Assembly: GCA_958421655.1 (NCBI GenBank)
Contig: CATZMG010000009.1
Coordinates: forward strand, 1-40,574
From: an uncultured Collinsella sp.
GTDB lineage: Bacteria; Actinomycetota; Coriobacteriia; Coriobacteriales; Coriobacteriaceae
Length of the DNA stretch: 40,574 bases
Reading direction: 5' to 3'
Shown: positions 1-8,108 of the stretch, one piece after another
Numbering within the stretch: position 1 is the stretch's first letter
How the letters are laid out: the number at the start of each line of letters is the position of its first letter
Notes under the pieces: model-generated
What the model saw: only the letters and a program-made list of their open reading frames with translations
What the model was told of the DNA's origin: nothing
Databases searched by the model: none
Position numbers and translations under genes: made by a program

Positions 1-389
1 AGATCGATGCCTCCGGCGGGGCGGTGTTCTTTGCCTCCGGGGTGTTCTATTACTTTCTGACCCAGCAGGTCCGGGAACTGGTGCGGGAGATGGCGGACGC
101 TTTCCCCGGCGGTGTGCTGATCTTTGATGCTGCCAATCGGACGGCAGTAAAGATGATCGCAAAAACATGGCTTAAGACTGTAAAAATCAAGGATGTTGGG
201 GCATATTTTGCGGTTTCGGATGCCGCCAAGGAAATCGGCGCGTGGGACAGCCGTCTGCAGGTCACAAGTCGCGGCTATATGCTGGGTTACAACGATTTGA
301 GAGACCCTTCCGTCAGCGGCTTTTTCCGGTTTCTCGCAAGGGTCGGTGACAACGGGATGAAAATGCAAATCGTGAAAATAAGATTTTGA
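1..389 (+). CDS. TcmP/LCM-family SAM-dependent O-methyltransferase, C-terminal part (5' end outside window)
   Basis: The reading frame is open to the left edge (it reads IDASGGAVFF into the visible protein), so only the last ~128 residues are here. The pattern GVFYYFLTQQVRELVREMAD, followed by FPGGVLIFDAANRTA and a WDSRLQ/GYMLGYNDLRDPS tail, resembles the C-terminal half of leucine carboxyl methyltransferase-like proteins (TcmP group), cytoplasmic class I methyltransferases that use S-adenosylmethionine. The substrate cannot be told. The codons use more A/T at third positions (gat, aaa, aca, ttt) than the genes that follow, suggesting transfer from a lower-GC donor. A strong terminator follows directly. 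Family assignment is by motif recall; the SAM-binding part is not visible. Confidence 0.7.
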   Translation, partial: IDASGGAVFFASGVFYYFLTQQVRELVREMADAFPGGVLIFDAANRTAVKMIAKTWLKTVKIKDVGAYFAVSDAAKEIGAWDSRLQVTSRGYMLGYNDLRDPSVSGFFRFLARVGDNGMKMQIVKIRF

Positions 390-402
390 GAGGCAAAAAT
401 GC

Positions 403-452
403 AAAAGACGAGCACTTCTTGCCGCCCAATTGGCAAGAAGCGCTCGTCTTTT
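403..452. terminator. Strong bidirectional terminator between convergent genes
   Basis: The arms 403-413 (AAAAGACGAGC) and 442-452 (GCTCGTCTTTT) pair perfectly. An inner stem, TTCTTGCC at 416-423 with GGCAAGAA at 432-439, pairs after a 2-nt mismatch and closes an 8-nt loop. The A-run on one side and T-run on the other make it work in both directions, for the methyltransferase (+) and the ROK kinase (-). Confidence 0.9.
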
Positions 453-484
453 CTTAACGTGTTGTATGGCGGAAAGAGCGCAAG

Positions 485-1369
485 TTACGCGAGCGTCCTT
501 CTTGCCAGCTCGGCCGCGCCGAGGATTCCTTGGTCGCCGCCGCAGCCCGGGGCGCAGATGTAGCTCTCCATGTCCTTAAGCTCGGCGGTCTGGATGTAGC
601 CACCCAGATATTCGAGGGTCTTCTTGCGGACGATGCCGTAGAGCTGCTCCTGGTGCATCACGCCGCCGCCGAGGACGATGCGGCGAGGCGAGTACATGAG
701 CACGAGGTTCGCGCACATCTGCCCCAGATAATCCCCCTCGAGCGCCCACACTTCATCGTTGTCCGCGAGCTCGGCCGCGGGCTTTCCCCAGCGCGCGGCA
801 ATGGCGGGGCCGGAGGCGAGGCCCTCGAGACAGCTCGCGTGGCTCGGGCAGACGCAGCGTCCCTCCTCGGTGGGACGAGTCCTTACCAGCATGTGGCCGG
901 CCTCGGGGTGCAGCATGCCGTGAAGGAGCCTGCCCGCGCACATGACGCCCGCGCCCACGCCGGTGCCGATGGTCACGTAGATGGCGTCCTCGAGCCCCTT
1001 GCAGCAGCCGAAGACCACTTCGCCGAGGCAGGCAACGTTCACGTCCGTGTCGTAGGTCACCGGAATCCCGAGGGCGTCGACGAACGCGGCGCGAAGACCA
1101 TAGCCTCGCCACGCGAGCTTGGGCGTCTGGAGGATGGAACCGTAGCGCTCATCGTTGGGGTCGACGCAGGTCGGGCCGAAGGCGCCGATGCCCAACGCGT
1201 TCACATCACGGGCGGTGAACCACTCGACCATTTGTGGGACGGTCTCGGCGGGCATAAGCGTCGGGGTCTCCATACGGTCGAGGACCTCGCCGTCGCCGGA
1301 CACCACGGCACAGACCATCTTGGTCCCGCCGGCCTCGAGGGCGCCGAGCCTCATTTGCTTTTCGCTCAT
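485..1369 (-). CDS. ROK-family sugar kinase, probably fructokinase
   Basis: A 294-residue cytoplasmic kinase that would phosphorylate a free hexose with ATP. The N-terminal ATP-binding motif is LGALEAGGTK. The sequence VTIGTGVGAGV is the second phosphate-binding segment, and HPEAGHMLVRT followed by CVCPSHASCLEGLASGPA is the ROK signature with the His/Cys zinc site. The IEAGGTK-type N-terminus is typical of the fructokinase (ScrK/GmuE-like) branch rather than glucokinases. The start is ATG with AAGGAGGATCAC upstream. It is the last gene of the minus-strand PTS/GH172 cluster, 79 nt after the GH172 gene, and would phosphorylate fructose or another sugar released by that glycosidase. The exact sugar is inference. 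Confidence 0.85.
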   Translation of the reverse strand: MSEKQMRLGALEAGGTKMVCAVVSGDGEVLDRMETPTLMPAETVPQMVEWFTARDVNALGIGAFGPTCVDPNDERYGSILQTPKLAWRGYGLRAAFVDALGIPVTYDTDVNVACLGEVVFGCCKGLEDAIYVTIGTGVGAGVMCAGRLLHGMLHPEAGHMLVRTRPTEEGRCVCPSHASCLEGLASGPAIAARWGKPAAELADNDEVWALEGDYLGQMCANLVLMYSPRRIVLGGGVMHQEQLYGIVRKKTLEYLGGYIQTAELKDMESYICAPGCGGDQGILGAAELARRTLA

Positions 1370-1448
1370 GTGATCCTCCTTACAAAGGAACGCCCGCAGT
1401 CATGGTCAACCGCGGGCGCCCATAACGTTGGCTTGTTTCGAGGCGACC

Positions 1449-2573
1449 CTACCTGGGCACGCGGTCCTGCCTTGCGGCAAACGGGGCGAGCACGGCGTGC
1501 GGCTCGCTTTGGTACCAGTAGGCGACGGTAGAGATGTCGTCCTCGCGCTCGTAGAGCTTGATGTCGTCGTTGCCGAGGTCCTGGAACGTCACGCGAAGGT
1601 CCTCCTTGAACGAGATCGGGTCGGGAAGGTGCCACCTGTAGAGGCCATGCCTGGGCAGCGCGTCGTCGTTGGTCGCGAGCATCGGGTTCGGGTTCGGCTT
1701 GCCCGCGCTGAAGCGGTCGCGCGTGGCGTCGCGCGTCGAGCGGTACGGGTAGCCGGCGAACAGCGTGTTGAAGCACTGCGCCTCGGGCAGCGCGTGGGGC
1801 GGCCTGTCGAGGAAGGCCCAGGCACCGCCGAAGTAGTCCTCGGCTCCCGTCGAGGTGACCGTGGGGAACTCCTCGTCGCCGTCGAGGAAGAACTTCATCT
1901 CGCCCTCGCCCCACCAATAGCGCTCCAGGGCGCACAGGGCCATGTAGGTGCCGACGTAGTAGCCCTTACCGCGCACGCCGTCGAGCACGGTGTAGTCGAC
2001 GCCCCTGCGGGTGCTGCGCTCGCGGTTAAAACGGGCGTGGAAGTACATGGCGTCGTCCGGCACGTCGGTGAGCGCGTAGTTGAACGTGTAGAAGATGTAC
2101 TTAATGAACCCGGGGTGCTCGCTCGTAAGCGTGACCTTGGCGTGCTTCCTGAAAGGCATCTCGAAGTAGCAGTTCATGCCGCCCGTCGGGTTCACGCAGA
2201 TGGGCATCGAGTTGACGATGGCGCGCTCACCGAAGCCGTTGCAGAAGAAGTCGCCGACAGGGCACTCGACCGAGGGGGTCTCCTCGTCGTCCCAGTAGAA
2301 GCGCAGCACGAGGTCGCGCATGACGAAGCTGCCGGCGGCGGTCTTGTCGGGGACGGTCATCCAGATGTGGCGGATGATGCCGGGGCCCTCGATGTCCGCG
2401 AGCGTGATGGTCTCGCCGGACTCAAGGGGCACGCAGCACGAGCCCTTGCGGCCGACGCCGAGGTGGCTGGCCGACATGGCGGCACGGCCCTTCTCGCCCG
2501 TGATGTTCTCGGGGGTGATGGCGCGGCTTTCCTCACCGCCGTGCATCCACACGTCCTTAAGGAACTCTCTCAT
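1449..2573 (-). CDS. GH172 (DUF2961) glycoside hydrolase
   Basis: A 374-residue protein without a signal peptide. It carries the DUF2961/GH172 hallmarks: GPGIIRHIWMTVP near residues 63-75, FYWDDEETPSVECPVGDFF at 92-110, WWGEGEMKFFLDGD at 220-233 and TGAEDYFGGAW at 242-252. Glu223/Glu225 and Glu245 in the last two motifs are the expected catalytic carboxylates. Known GH172 members act on alpha-D-fructofuranosides and difructose dianhydride, and others on D-arabinofuranosides. The lack of a secretion signal and the position between a mannose-family PTS and a ROK kinase suggest intracellular cleavage of a PTS-imported fructoside. The start is ATG with GAGGAGGTCGACG upstream, 12 nt after the EIIA stop. 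Family call is firm; substrate is inference. Confidence 0.87.
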   Translation of the reverse strand: MREFLKDVWMHGGEESRAITPENITGEKGRAAMSASHLGVGRKGSCCVPLESGETITLADIEGPGIIRHIWMTVPDKTAAGSFVMRDLVLRFYWDDEETPSVECPVGDFFCNGFGERAIVNSMPICVNPTGGMNCYFEMPFRKHAKVTLTSEHPGFIKYIFYTFNYALTDVPDDAMYFHARFNRERSTRRGVDYTVLDGVRGKGYYVGTYMALCALERYWWGEGEMKFFLDGDEEFPTVTSTGAEDYFGGAWAFLDRPPHALPEAQCFNTLFAGYPYRSTRDATRDRFSAGKPNPNPMLATNDDALPRHGLYRWHLPDPISFKEDLRVTFQDLGNDDIKLYEREDDISTVAYWYQSEPHAVLAPFAARQDRVPR

Positions 2574-2585
2574 CGTCGACCTCCT

Positions 2586-2984
2586 CTATTCGTCGTCTTC
2601 GCACTCGGCGGAACTGGCACCGTTCACGTAGACGATCTGCTGGCGCGCCTCGTCGACGAGGGCGTCGAAGTCGAGTTTCTCGTCGGGGCGCGCGAGCGCG
2701 ACCGTCATGGCGAGCGGGAGGTTGACACCCGCGATCACGTGGATCCGGTCGGAGGCGAAGCGGGAGAAGCGCTGGTTCACGCTGCCGCCGAGCGCGTCGG
2801 TGAGGACGACGACCTCGTCAGTGCCCGAAAGAGCCGCCTCGACCGCCGCGTCGAGCCCCTCGCCGTTGTCGTTCACGTAGGCGCACACGGCGTTGACGGC
2901 GTCGCTCTTACCCGTAAGGAACTCGAGGGTGTCCTTGAAGCCCTGGGCGAGAAGGGAATGGCTCGCCACAACTATCTTTCTCAT
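2586..2984 (-). CDS. PTS mannose/fructose/sorbose-family EIIA
   Basis: A 132-residue cytoplasmic EIIA that takes phosphate from HPr-His and passes it to EIIB. The N-terminus IVVASHSLLAQG places the phosphorylated His at residue 9, as in EIIA(Man). Further family features are VVVLTDALGGSVNQ and VIAGVNLPLAM. Here EIIA is a separate protein rather than fused to EIIB. It lies downstream of EIID and upstream of GH172, in one operon with short gaps. The acidic C-terminus (ECEDDE) is unremarkable. Confidence 0.92.
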   Translation of the reverse strand: MRKIVVASHSLLAQGFKDTLEFLTGKSDAVNAVCAYVNDNGEGLDAAVEAALSGTDEVVVLTDALGGSVNQRFSRFASDRIHVIAGVNLPLAMTVALARPDEKLDFDALVDEARQQIVYVNGASSAECEDDE

Positions 2985-3010
2985 TGATTCACCAATCTCT
3001 TGGGTCGAAG

Positions 3011-3844
3011 CTAAGCGAGGATGCCAGCGGCGGAGGCGACCATCGCGAGGACGATCACCACGAGGATGAGGACCGTCATGCTCGCGTTCTTCTTGGTAAG
3101 AAGGTAATACGCGCTTCCCGTGATGGCGGCGGGGATCATGGCAGGCAGGATCTTGTCGAGCAGCGGCTGAATCTCCATCGAGACGTCGCCGAAGCTGAAG
3201 CTAATCGGGCAGGTGACGCCGATGACCGAGGCGATGAGGCAGCCGACCACGGTGAGGCCGAGCACGGAGGCGGCGGCAGTGAGGTTGGGAAGCTTCTCGC
3301 TGAAGTCGGTGACGAGCTTCACGCCCTGCTTGTAGCCGAACTCGAGGGCGTGCATGCGGACCCAGAAGATGGCCAGGATGAGCGCGAACCAGATGCCGGC
3401 TCCCACGGGGTTGCCCTCGATGGCCATGTAGGCGGCGATGGAGCCCATGATGGTCGGGATCATGGTCATGAGCAGGGAGTCGCCGACGCCGGCGAGCGGT
3501 CCCATGGTGCCGATCTTCAGGTCTTGGACGGCGTCCGCCGCCGCTAGGCCGTCGCGTTCCTCCATGGCCACGCAGGCGCCAAGGATGATGGCGGCGAGCC
3601 AAGGCTGGGTATTGTAGTAGCGGAAGTGGTTGTTGAGCGCTTGCTTATAGTCCTCGTCGTTCGTGTAGATCTTCCTCAGGACCGGCGAGAGGGCGTAGGC
3701 GACTGAGGCGCCCTGCTGGGTCTGGTAGTTGAAGGTGCACACGCTCATGAGCCAGCGCCAGTTCGCGTTGCGCAGATCCTTCTTGGTGACCTTGTAGCCG
3801 GAGGGCTTGCCCTCGGCGACGGCGGTGATGTTCTCGTTTTCCAT
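3011..3844 (-). CDS. PTS mannose/fructose/sorbose-family EIID
   Basis: A 277-residue membrane subunit of the sugar channel. The signature GTMGPLAGVGDSLL is followed by hydrophobic segments, and the N-terminal part FNYQTQQGASVAYALSPVLRKIY is the usual EIID cytoplasmic region. The C-terminus ends in a long hydrophobic helix after LLTKKNASM. The start ATG at 3844 lies 2 nt after the EIIC stop, so translation is probably coupled. EIID works with EIIC; sugar specificity cannot be read from sequence. Confidence 0.93.
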   Translation of the reverse strand: MENENITAVAEGKPSGYKVTKKDLRNANWRWLMSVCTFNYQTQQGASVAYALSPVLRKIYTNDEDYKQALNNHFRYYNTQPWLAAIILGACVAMEERDGLAAADAVQDLKIGTMGPLAGVGDSLLMTMIPTIMGSIAAYMAIEGNPVGAGIWFALILAIFWVRMHALEFGYKQGVKLVTDFSEKLPNLTAAASVLGLTVVGCLIASVIGVTCPISFSFGDVSMEIQPLLDKILPAMIPAAITGSAYYLLTKKNASMTVLILVVIVLAMVASAAGILA

Positions 3845-3846
3845 GG

Positions 3847-4632
3847 TTACTCATCCTCTCCGATGAAGGCGTCTGCGGAAGCGTGGGCGGCGAGCTCGGT
3901 GTCCCTCTCGGCACGCTGGTAGAACGCGATCGCGAGGGCAACGCCGACGATGGCGGCGCCGATGATGGGCACGTTCAGGAAGGCCGAGAGGAAGAAGCCG
4001 ACGAGCAGGTACTGGAAGTACTTGCCGGTGGGCATGTAGCGGAGCAGCATGGCGATACCGATGGCCGGGAGCATCTTGCCGGCGAGGGTGAGGCCGGAGA
4101 GGAACCACTGAGGCATGACCTCGAGGAGCCAGTTGACGGCGGGCTGGCCGAGCGTCACGGAGACAAAGACGGGCAGGGCGGCGCACAGGCCGAAGAGCGC
4201 GGGGCAGACCCACAGGATGGCGTTCATATGATTGAACTTACCCTCGTTGCAGAACTTCTGGGACTTCTCGACGACGAAGCCGTTGAGGATCTTGACGATG
4301 ACGTCGAGCTGGATGCCGAGCATGCCGACCGGCAGGCCGATGGCGAGGCCCGTGTCCGCGCCCAGGGTCACGCCGTAGGCGGTGGCGATGATGGCCATCG
4401 TGCCGTAGTCGGGAATCGACGAGCCGCCGAAGCCCGCGACGCCGAGCTGCATGAGCTGGATGGTGCCGCCGATGACGAGGCCGGTCTGCCAGTCGCCCAT
4501 GACGACGCCGGTGATAAGGCCCCAGAAGACGGCATAGTTGACGAAGATCATCGGGATGCCGTAATAGTCCACGTGCTTGATGAAGGCCAGCAGGGTCAAA
4601 AGGACGACCTGCAGGATAGTGAAGTTGACCAT
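3847..4632 (-). CDS. PTS mannose/fructose/sorbose-family EIIC
   Basis: A 261-residue polytopic membrane permease subunit with many hydrophobic segments. The family stretch GLVIGGTIQLMQLGVAGFGGSSIPDYG (about residues 51-77) contacts the sugar in this family. Start ATG at 4632 has GGAGGGATC upstream and sits 9 nt after the EIIB stop. The tail of about 30 charged residues is cytoplasmic. Confidence 0.93.
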   Translation of the reverse strand: MVNFTILQVVLLTLLAFIKHVDYYGIPMIFVNYAVFWGLITGVVMGDWQTGLVIGGTIQLMQLGVAGFGGSSIPDYGTMAIIATAYGVTLGADTGLAIGLPVGMLGIQLDVIVKILNGFVVEKSQKFCNEGKFNHMNAILWVCPALFGLCAALPVFVSVTLGQPAVNWLLEVMPQWFLSGLTLAGKMLPAIGIAMLLRYMPTGKYFQYLLVGFFLSAFLNVPIIGAAIVGVALAIAFYQRAERDTELAAHASADAFIGEDE

Positions 4633-4641
4633 GATCCCTCC

Positions 4642-5115
4642 TTAGATGAGGTCGGCGACGGAGACGGGCTTGTCGGCGGGCACGAACTGTGCCGTCACCT
4701 TGACGCCGCGGGCGATGAGCGCCTTGTAGCTCTGGACGTTCTCGGCGGAGGCATAGGCGCGCTGGGTGAGCTGGACGCCGCCCTCCTTGACGAGCGAGCC
4801 GCCGACGATCAGCGACGGGAGCTCGATGCCCGACTCGACCAGGTGAAGGATCGTCTCGGGCTCCTTGGCGATGACAAAGACCTTCTCGCGGTCGTACTTG
4901 CCCGCCGCGAAGTTCTTGAGCGCGGTCTGCTCGGAGATGATCGAGACGGCCATGCCCGCGGGGCGCGCCATCCTCATAGTGGACTTCAGGACCTCGTCGC
5001 CGGCGACCTTGTCGTCGATGACCATGACTCGGGTCGCGCCCGACACCGGGGCCCACTGCGTCACGATGATGCCGTGAAGCAGGCGATTGTCGATTCGTGC
5101 CATAACAACACTCAT
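4642..5115 (-). CDS. PTS mannose/fructose/sorbose-family EIIB
   Basis: A 157-residue cytoplasmic EIIB. The motif ARIDNRLLHGIIVTQW holds the phosphorylated His at residue 14, and VIDDKVAGDEVLKSTMRMA and VGGSLVKEGG fit the family. I place the start at ATG 5115 because ATAGGAG precedes it at the right distance; the frame is open to 5184 but has no ribosome site there. It is the first gene of the operon EIIB-EIIC-EIID-EIIA-GH172-ROK, 123 nt after the regulator gene. Confidence 0.92.
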   Translation of the reverse strand: MSVVMARIDNRLLHGIIVTQWAPVSGATRVMVIDDKVAGDEVLKSTMRMARPAGMAVSIISEQTALKNFAAGKYDREKVFVIAKEPETILHLVESGIELPSLIVGGSLVKEGGVQLTQRAYASAENVQSYKALIARGVKVTAQFVPADKPVSVADLI

Positions 5116-5238
5116 GTTTGCTCCTATCAAATGAAGTTTTACGTTCGGTACTGCCTCGGCGCTATCCGGATTCGCGCCGGGCAAGGGGTTATCGGATTAT
5201 TGAGGACGCGCAGTCAGCTTGCGGCGGCGCGGGGAAGG
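5116..5238 (-). promoter_or_regulatory. Probable control region of the PTS/GH172 operon
   Basis: This 123-bp gap between the LevR-like regulator and EIIB is the natural place for an operon promoter. Reading the minus strand, I find no good sigma-54 element (TGGCAC-N5-TTGC) and no convincing -35/-10 pair. Short inverted pieces (TCCGGA, and CCGATAA near TTATCGG) are present. The call rests on position only. Confidence 0.35.
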
Positions 5239-7980
5239 TCACTCGTCGAGCAGGAGGTCCGAGGAGCCGAGGCGCTCTTCTCGCGCCGGGGCGGCGCTCA
5301 CGCTTATGTAGTCGAAGACATATGCGATCTCGCTTACGGGAACCTCTACGCGATAGCGCGTCGAGATGCTCGAGAAGCTCTGCCTGAAGGACTCGATGAA
5401 ATCGGCACGCTCCTCCTCGAAGCGGTCCTGACCAACGTAGGTCTCAATGGGGTTTCTGGTAACAAGGCGCTCGACGAGACAGCAGAGGTGGACGTAGAGC
5501 CCAATGATGGCGTTGCTGCCGATCTTCTCGCCTGTCCTGCGCTGAAGCTCGTGCACGGCGCTCTCGATCTCGTGGAATAGCCGCTCCGGGTCGAGGATGG
5601 TGATGGAGCGGATGACGTTCTGCAGCGTCATGTTCGAGAGCAGCTTCTCGTGGAAAGAAGAGAGCTCGGAAGCGTCAAGCCACCTGCCGAACACGGCATC
5701 AACCTTAGAGGCGGACGCCGTCGACATGATGTCCTCGAGGGCGACGAAGGGGACGGAGGCGACCCCGGGGTCTCCCGTGCCGATGACGGCGCAGACGCGG
5801 TGCTCGGAGAAAACGGCGTCATTCGACCCGTTCGCGACGAGCTGCTTGAAGGGCCTCGTGAGCAGGCGCGCGCCTATGGTGCGCGGGAGGCTCTGCGAGA
5901 CGAGCTGGCGTATCCTCTCCGCGGCGTCGACCCCGGACTCGGAGCAGAAGACGATGGCGTCCTCACGGTTGATGCGCTCGATCACCTTGCAGTGCGTCAC
6001 GCACGCGGCGGTCGCATCGCCAAGAACCTCGGCGATGGACTTGCCGCCGAGCAGCCCGACCCCGATCTCGAGCGCAAGACCGGTAGAGACGTTGTTCACC
6101 ACGCCGATAGTGGAGTCGGTAACGTTCTCGAGGGCCTTATAGGCCTCCTCCAAGGAGCCCATGTCGACGAGGAACACGACCCCGGTGCAGTAGGAATGGC
6201 GGTCGACGAGGCGCTGGAGCGGACCGACGATGTCCTTCAGCTGCTGGTCGTAGGGCATGTCGACAGCCTCGTACACATGCATGCCGAGCATACGGTTCGC
6301 CGCGTCGGCGATGCTCGTCGCCGTTGAGTAGCCGTGGGACAAGATGACGCAGAGCGTCCGAAGGGCCTTCGCATCGCGAGACTCCGATGCGACGCACAGC
6401 GTCAGAAGCGTCTTCGTGAAGTGATCGAGCGAGATTCCCAGCGCCCCTTCCACGCTGGCGGCGACCTGATCGGAGACGCTCGAGGCAAACGGTAATTCGG
6501 AGGTCACGGCACCGAGGAGATGGGAGATTTGCTCCGCACAGGCAGACTTTCGCTTAGCCAGGCCGATGCCCGGCCACAACTGCAGGCAAATCTCCTGGGC
6601 CAGTAGAAAAGCGACCTTCCTCGAAAGCTCGATGCCATAAGAAGAGCCTGCGTCGGCAAGGACCGCGCCCACGATGCGCTCGAAGGCGCGCGACCTCGAG
6701 GAGGTAACGCCGCGGCCGAAGATCAAGTGATCCTCAACGCCGCGCACAGCGGAGACAGCTTGCGAGACGAGCTCGGAGACAGAGAGCTCCCCGGCGCAGA
6801 ATCGCTCATCGAGAGAGCACAGGGCATCGAGCGCCTGCTCGACCGGCCCTGTGCTCTCGGCGGCATCCAGGGACGCGTCGATCAGAACGCCATCGTCGGG
6901 CTGTTGATCGATCTGCGCGGAGGAGAGGAGCCCGCTGGGAAGAAGATACGGGCGAACGACGACGTAGTCGCCCTCGCGATTGAGGAACGCTTTGGCGCAG
7001 CAGTTCGTCACGCAGGCGCGCAAGCCGGCGATGTTATCGGAAAAGTCCGCGTTCACGAGGCAACGGTATGCGCCGCGGCTGATCTTCACATCAGAACCGA
7101 TTCGGCACCCCTCGCTGCGCAGGAAGCTCAAGATGAGATCCTCGCGCTCCTCGGGGGTCCGCTCCTTGAGTGAGGGAACGCGGGCACAGATGGGCATTTT
7201 GCTGTAGGCCGAGGAAACCTTCATGTCATCGGCGGAAAGCGTCGTCGAAAGAACGAGGCGAGCGCGCGGCGCATCCTGGGAGGCATCGAGCCCGAGGGCC
7301 GTCGCAAGGCAGTGCTCCATCGCAGAGGGAGAGAGTGCCTCGATGCCGTTGACAAAAACCACACCCCCGCGCGATTTCGCGATCGACTCGTCAAGAAGCC
7401 CGTTGAACGAGGCGGCATCCGGGACCCCGGCGCAGTCGATGCGCACATAGGAGGAGTCGCGGGACAGCAAGCCCTGGTTCTTGCCGTACTCGTACACAAG
7501 GCGAGAAAGGAAAGACTTACCGACACCCACGCCGCCGCTCAAGAGGATGGGTAGGCCAAACGGAGGGTACTGAACCGCAGCCTTGCACTGCTCGACAACG
7601 GAGCTGAGGCTCAGGTCAAAGCCCACGGCACGCGCGAAGTCGCGGTGATCGGCGATTCCCGTCGCCTGGATGAGGTCGGCGAGCGAGGCGTACTCGCTTG
7701 CAGAGAGCTTTACCTGAAAACGCTTCTGGAACGCGCGGCGATGAAAATAACGGACAGGCCTGCCCGCCACCTTAACCACAAGGCCGGCGCGAACAAGGTC
7801 GTTGAGGTACTGGCTCGCCAGGCTCCTGGAGATGATGAGCGTCTCGGCGATGTCGGAGGTGGACAGACGGGCAAGGTCGTCGAGCGAGACGGCAGAGGTG
7901 AGGGCCTCGAGATGCTCGAGAATCCTGTCCCTCATGTCGACGGGTTTCTTTGCCAAGCTGTCCTGTGCGATCTTGTCCAT
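5239..7980 (-). CDS. LevR-like PRD/AAA+ transcriptional regulator with degenerate sigma-54 contact region
   Basis: A 913-residue protein with LevR order. A winged helix is at ~15-80 (IISRSLASQYLNDLVRAGLV). An AAA+ domain is at ~125-340 with Walker A GGVGVGKS at 149-156. A PRD-like helical region is at ~375-475. A mannose-type EIIA domain has its His at 549 (ILSHGYSTA), an EIIB-like domain has Cys679 (FCSESG), and a C-terminal PRD has His831 (GLYVHLCCLVERLV). These would sense PTS phosphorylation. Oddly, the AAA+ domain has no GAFTGA loop: RIDCAGVPDAASFNGLLDES runs into a Walker B reading VVFVNGIEAL, so the usual Asp-Glu is Asn-Gly. It therefore probably does not drive sigma-54 opening. The start ATG has GAGGAGGTAAG upstream. 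It is adjacent to and codirectional with the PTS operon it likely controls. Confidence 0.9.
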   Translation of the reverse strand: MDKIAQDSLAKKPVDMRDRILEHLEALTSAVSLDDLARLSTSDIAETLIISRSLASQYLNDLVRAGLVVKVAGRPVRYFHRRAFQKRFQVKLSASEYASLADLIQATGIADHRDFARAVGFDLSLSSVVEQCKAAVQYPPFGLPILLSGGVGVGKSFLSRLVYEYGKNQGLLSRDSSYVRIDCAGVPDAASFNGLLDESIAKSRGGVVFVNGIEALSPSAMEHCLATALGLDASQDAPRARLVLSTTLSADDMKVSSAYSKMPICARVPSLKERTPEEREDLILSFLRSEGCRIGSDVKISRGAYRCLVNADFSDNIAGLRACVTNCCAKAFLNREGDYVVVRPYLLPSGLLSSAQIDQQPDDGVLIDASLDAAESTGPVEQALDALCSLDERFCAGELSVSELVSQAVSAVRGVEDHLIFGRGVTSSRSRAFERIVGAVLADAGSSYGIELSRKVAFLLAQEICLQLWPGIGLAKRKSACAEQISHLLGAVTSELPFASSVSDQVAASVEGALGISLDHFTKTLLTLCVASESRDAKALRTLCVILSHGYSTATSIADAANRMLGMHVYEAVDMPYDQQLKDIVGPLQRLVDRHSYCTGVVFLVDMGSLEEAYKALENVTDSTIGVVNNVSTGLALEIGVGLLGGKSIAEVLGDATAACVTHCKVIERINREDAIVFCSESGVDAAERIRQLVSQSLPRTIGARLLTRPFKQLVANGSNDAVFSEHRVCAVIGTGDPGVASVPFVALEDIMSTASASKVDAVFGRWLDASELSSFHEKLLSNMTLQNVIRSITILDPERLFHEIESAVHELQRRTGEKIGSNAIIGLYVHLCCLVERLVTRNPIETYVGQDRFEEERADFIESFRQSFSSISTRYRVEVPVSEIAYVFDYISVSAAPAREERLGSSDLLLDE

Positions 7981-8003
7981 GACTTCTTACCTCCTCGTAC
8001 AAG

Positions 8004-8010
8004 GAGTATA
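8004..8010 (-). promoter_or_regulatory. Possible -10 element of the LevR-like regulator gene
   Basis: On the minus strand the sequence CTTATACTCC gives a TATACT hexamer ~25 nt upstream of the start codon. The -35 region (TTCCGT) is poor. Position and hexamer only. Confidence 0.3.
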
Positions 8011-8108
8011 AGGGGAGAACAGAGAACGGAAGGGGGCGCGTGGGGGAATCAACAGCTCCGAGGAAAAGTCCACCACTTGAGGGGCAGAAACCAACGGTCA
8101 TTGAACAT

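Noticed and set aside
530..1531. 333-codon plus-strand open frame
   Set aside because: It lies opposite the ROK kinase and GH172 genes and is rich in Arg, Gly, His and Ala, as expected of an antisense shadow in high-GC DNA. No ribosome site or family motif.
1428..2987. 519-codon plus-strand open frame
   Set aside because: Antisense shadow of GH172 and EIIA, with Val/Glu/Arg/Asp-rich composition and no motif.
5116..5238. Sigma-54 promoter before EIIB
   Set aside because: I looked because the regulator is LevR-like, but no TGGCAC-N5-TTGC element is present on the minus strand.
3883..5580. 565-codon plus-strand open frame
   Set aside because: Antisense shadow of EIIC, EIIB and the regulator's end. 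Almost only Asp, Glu, Gly, Ala, Leu and Val.
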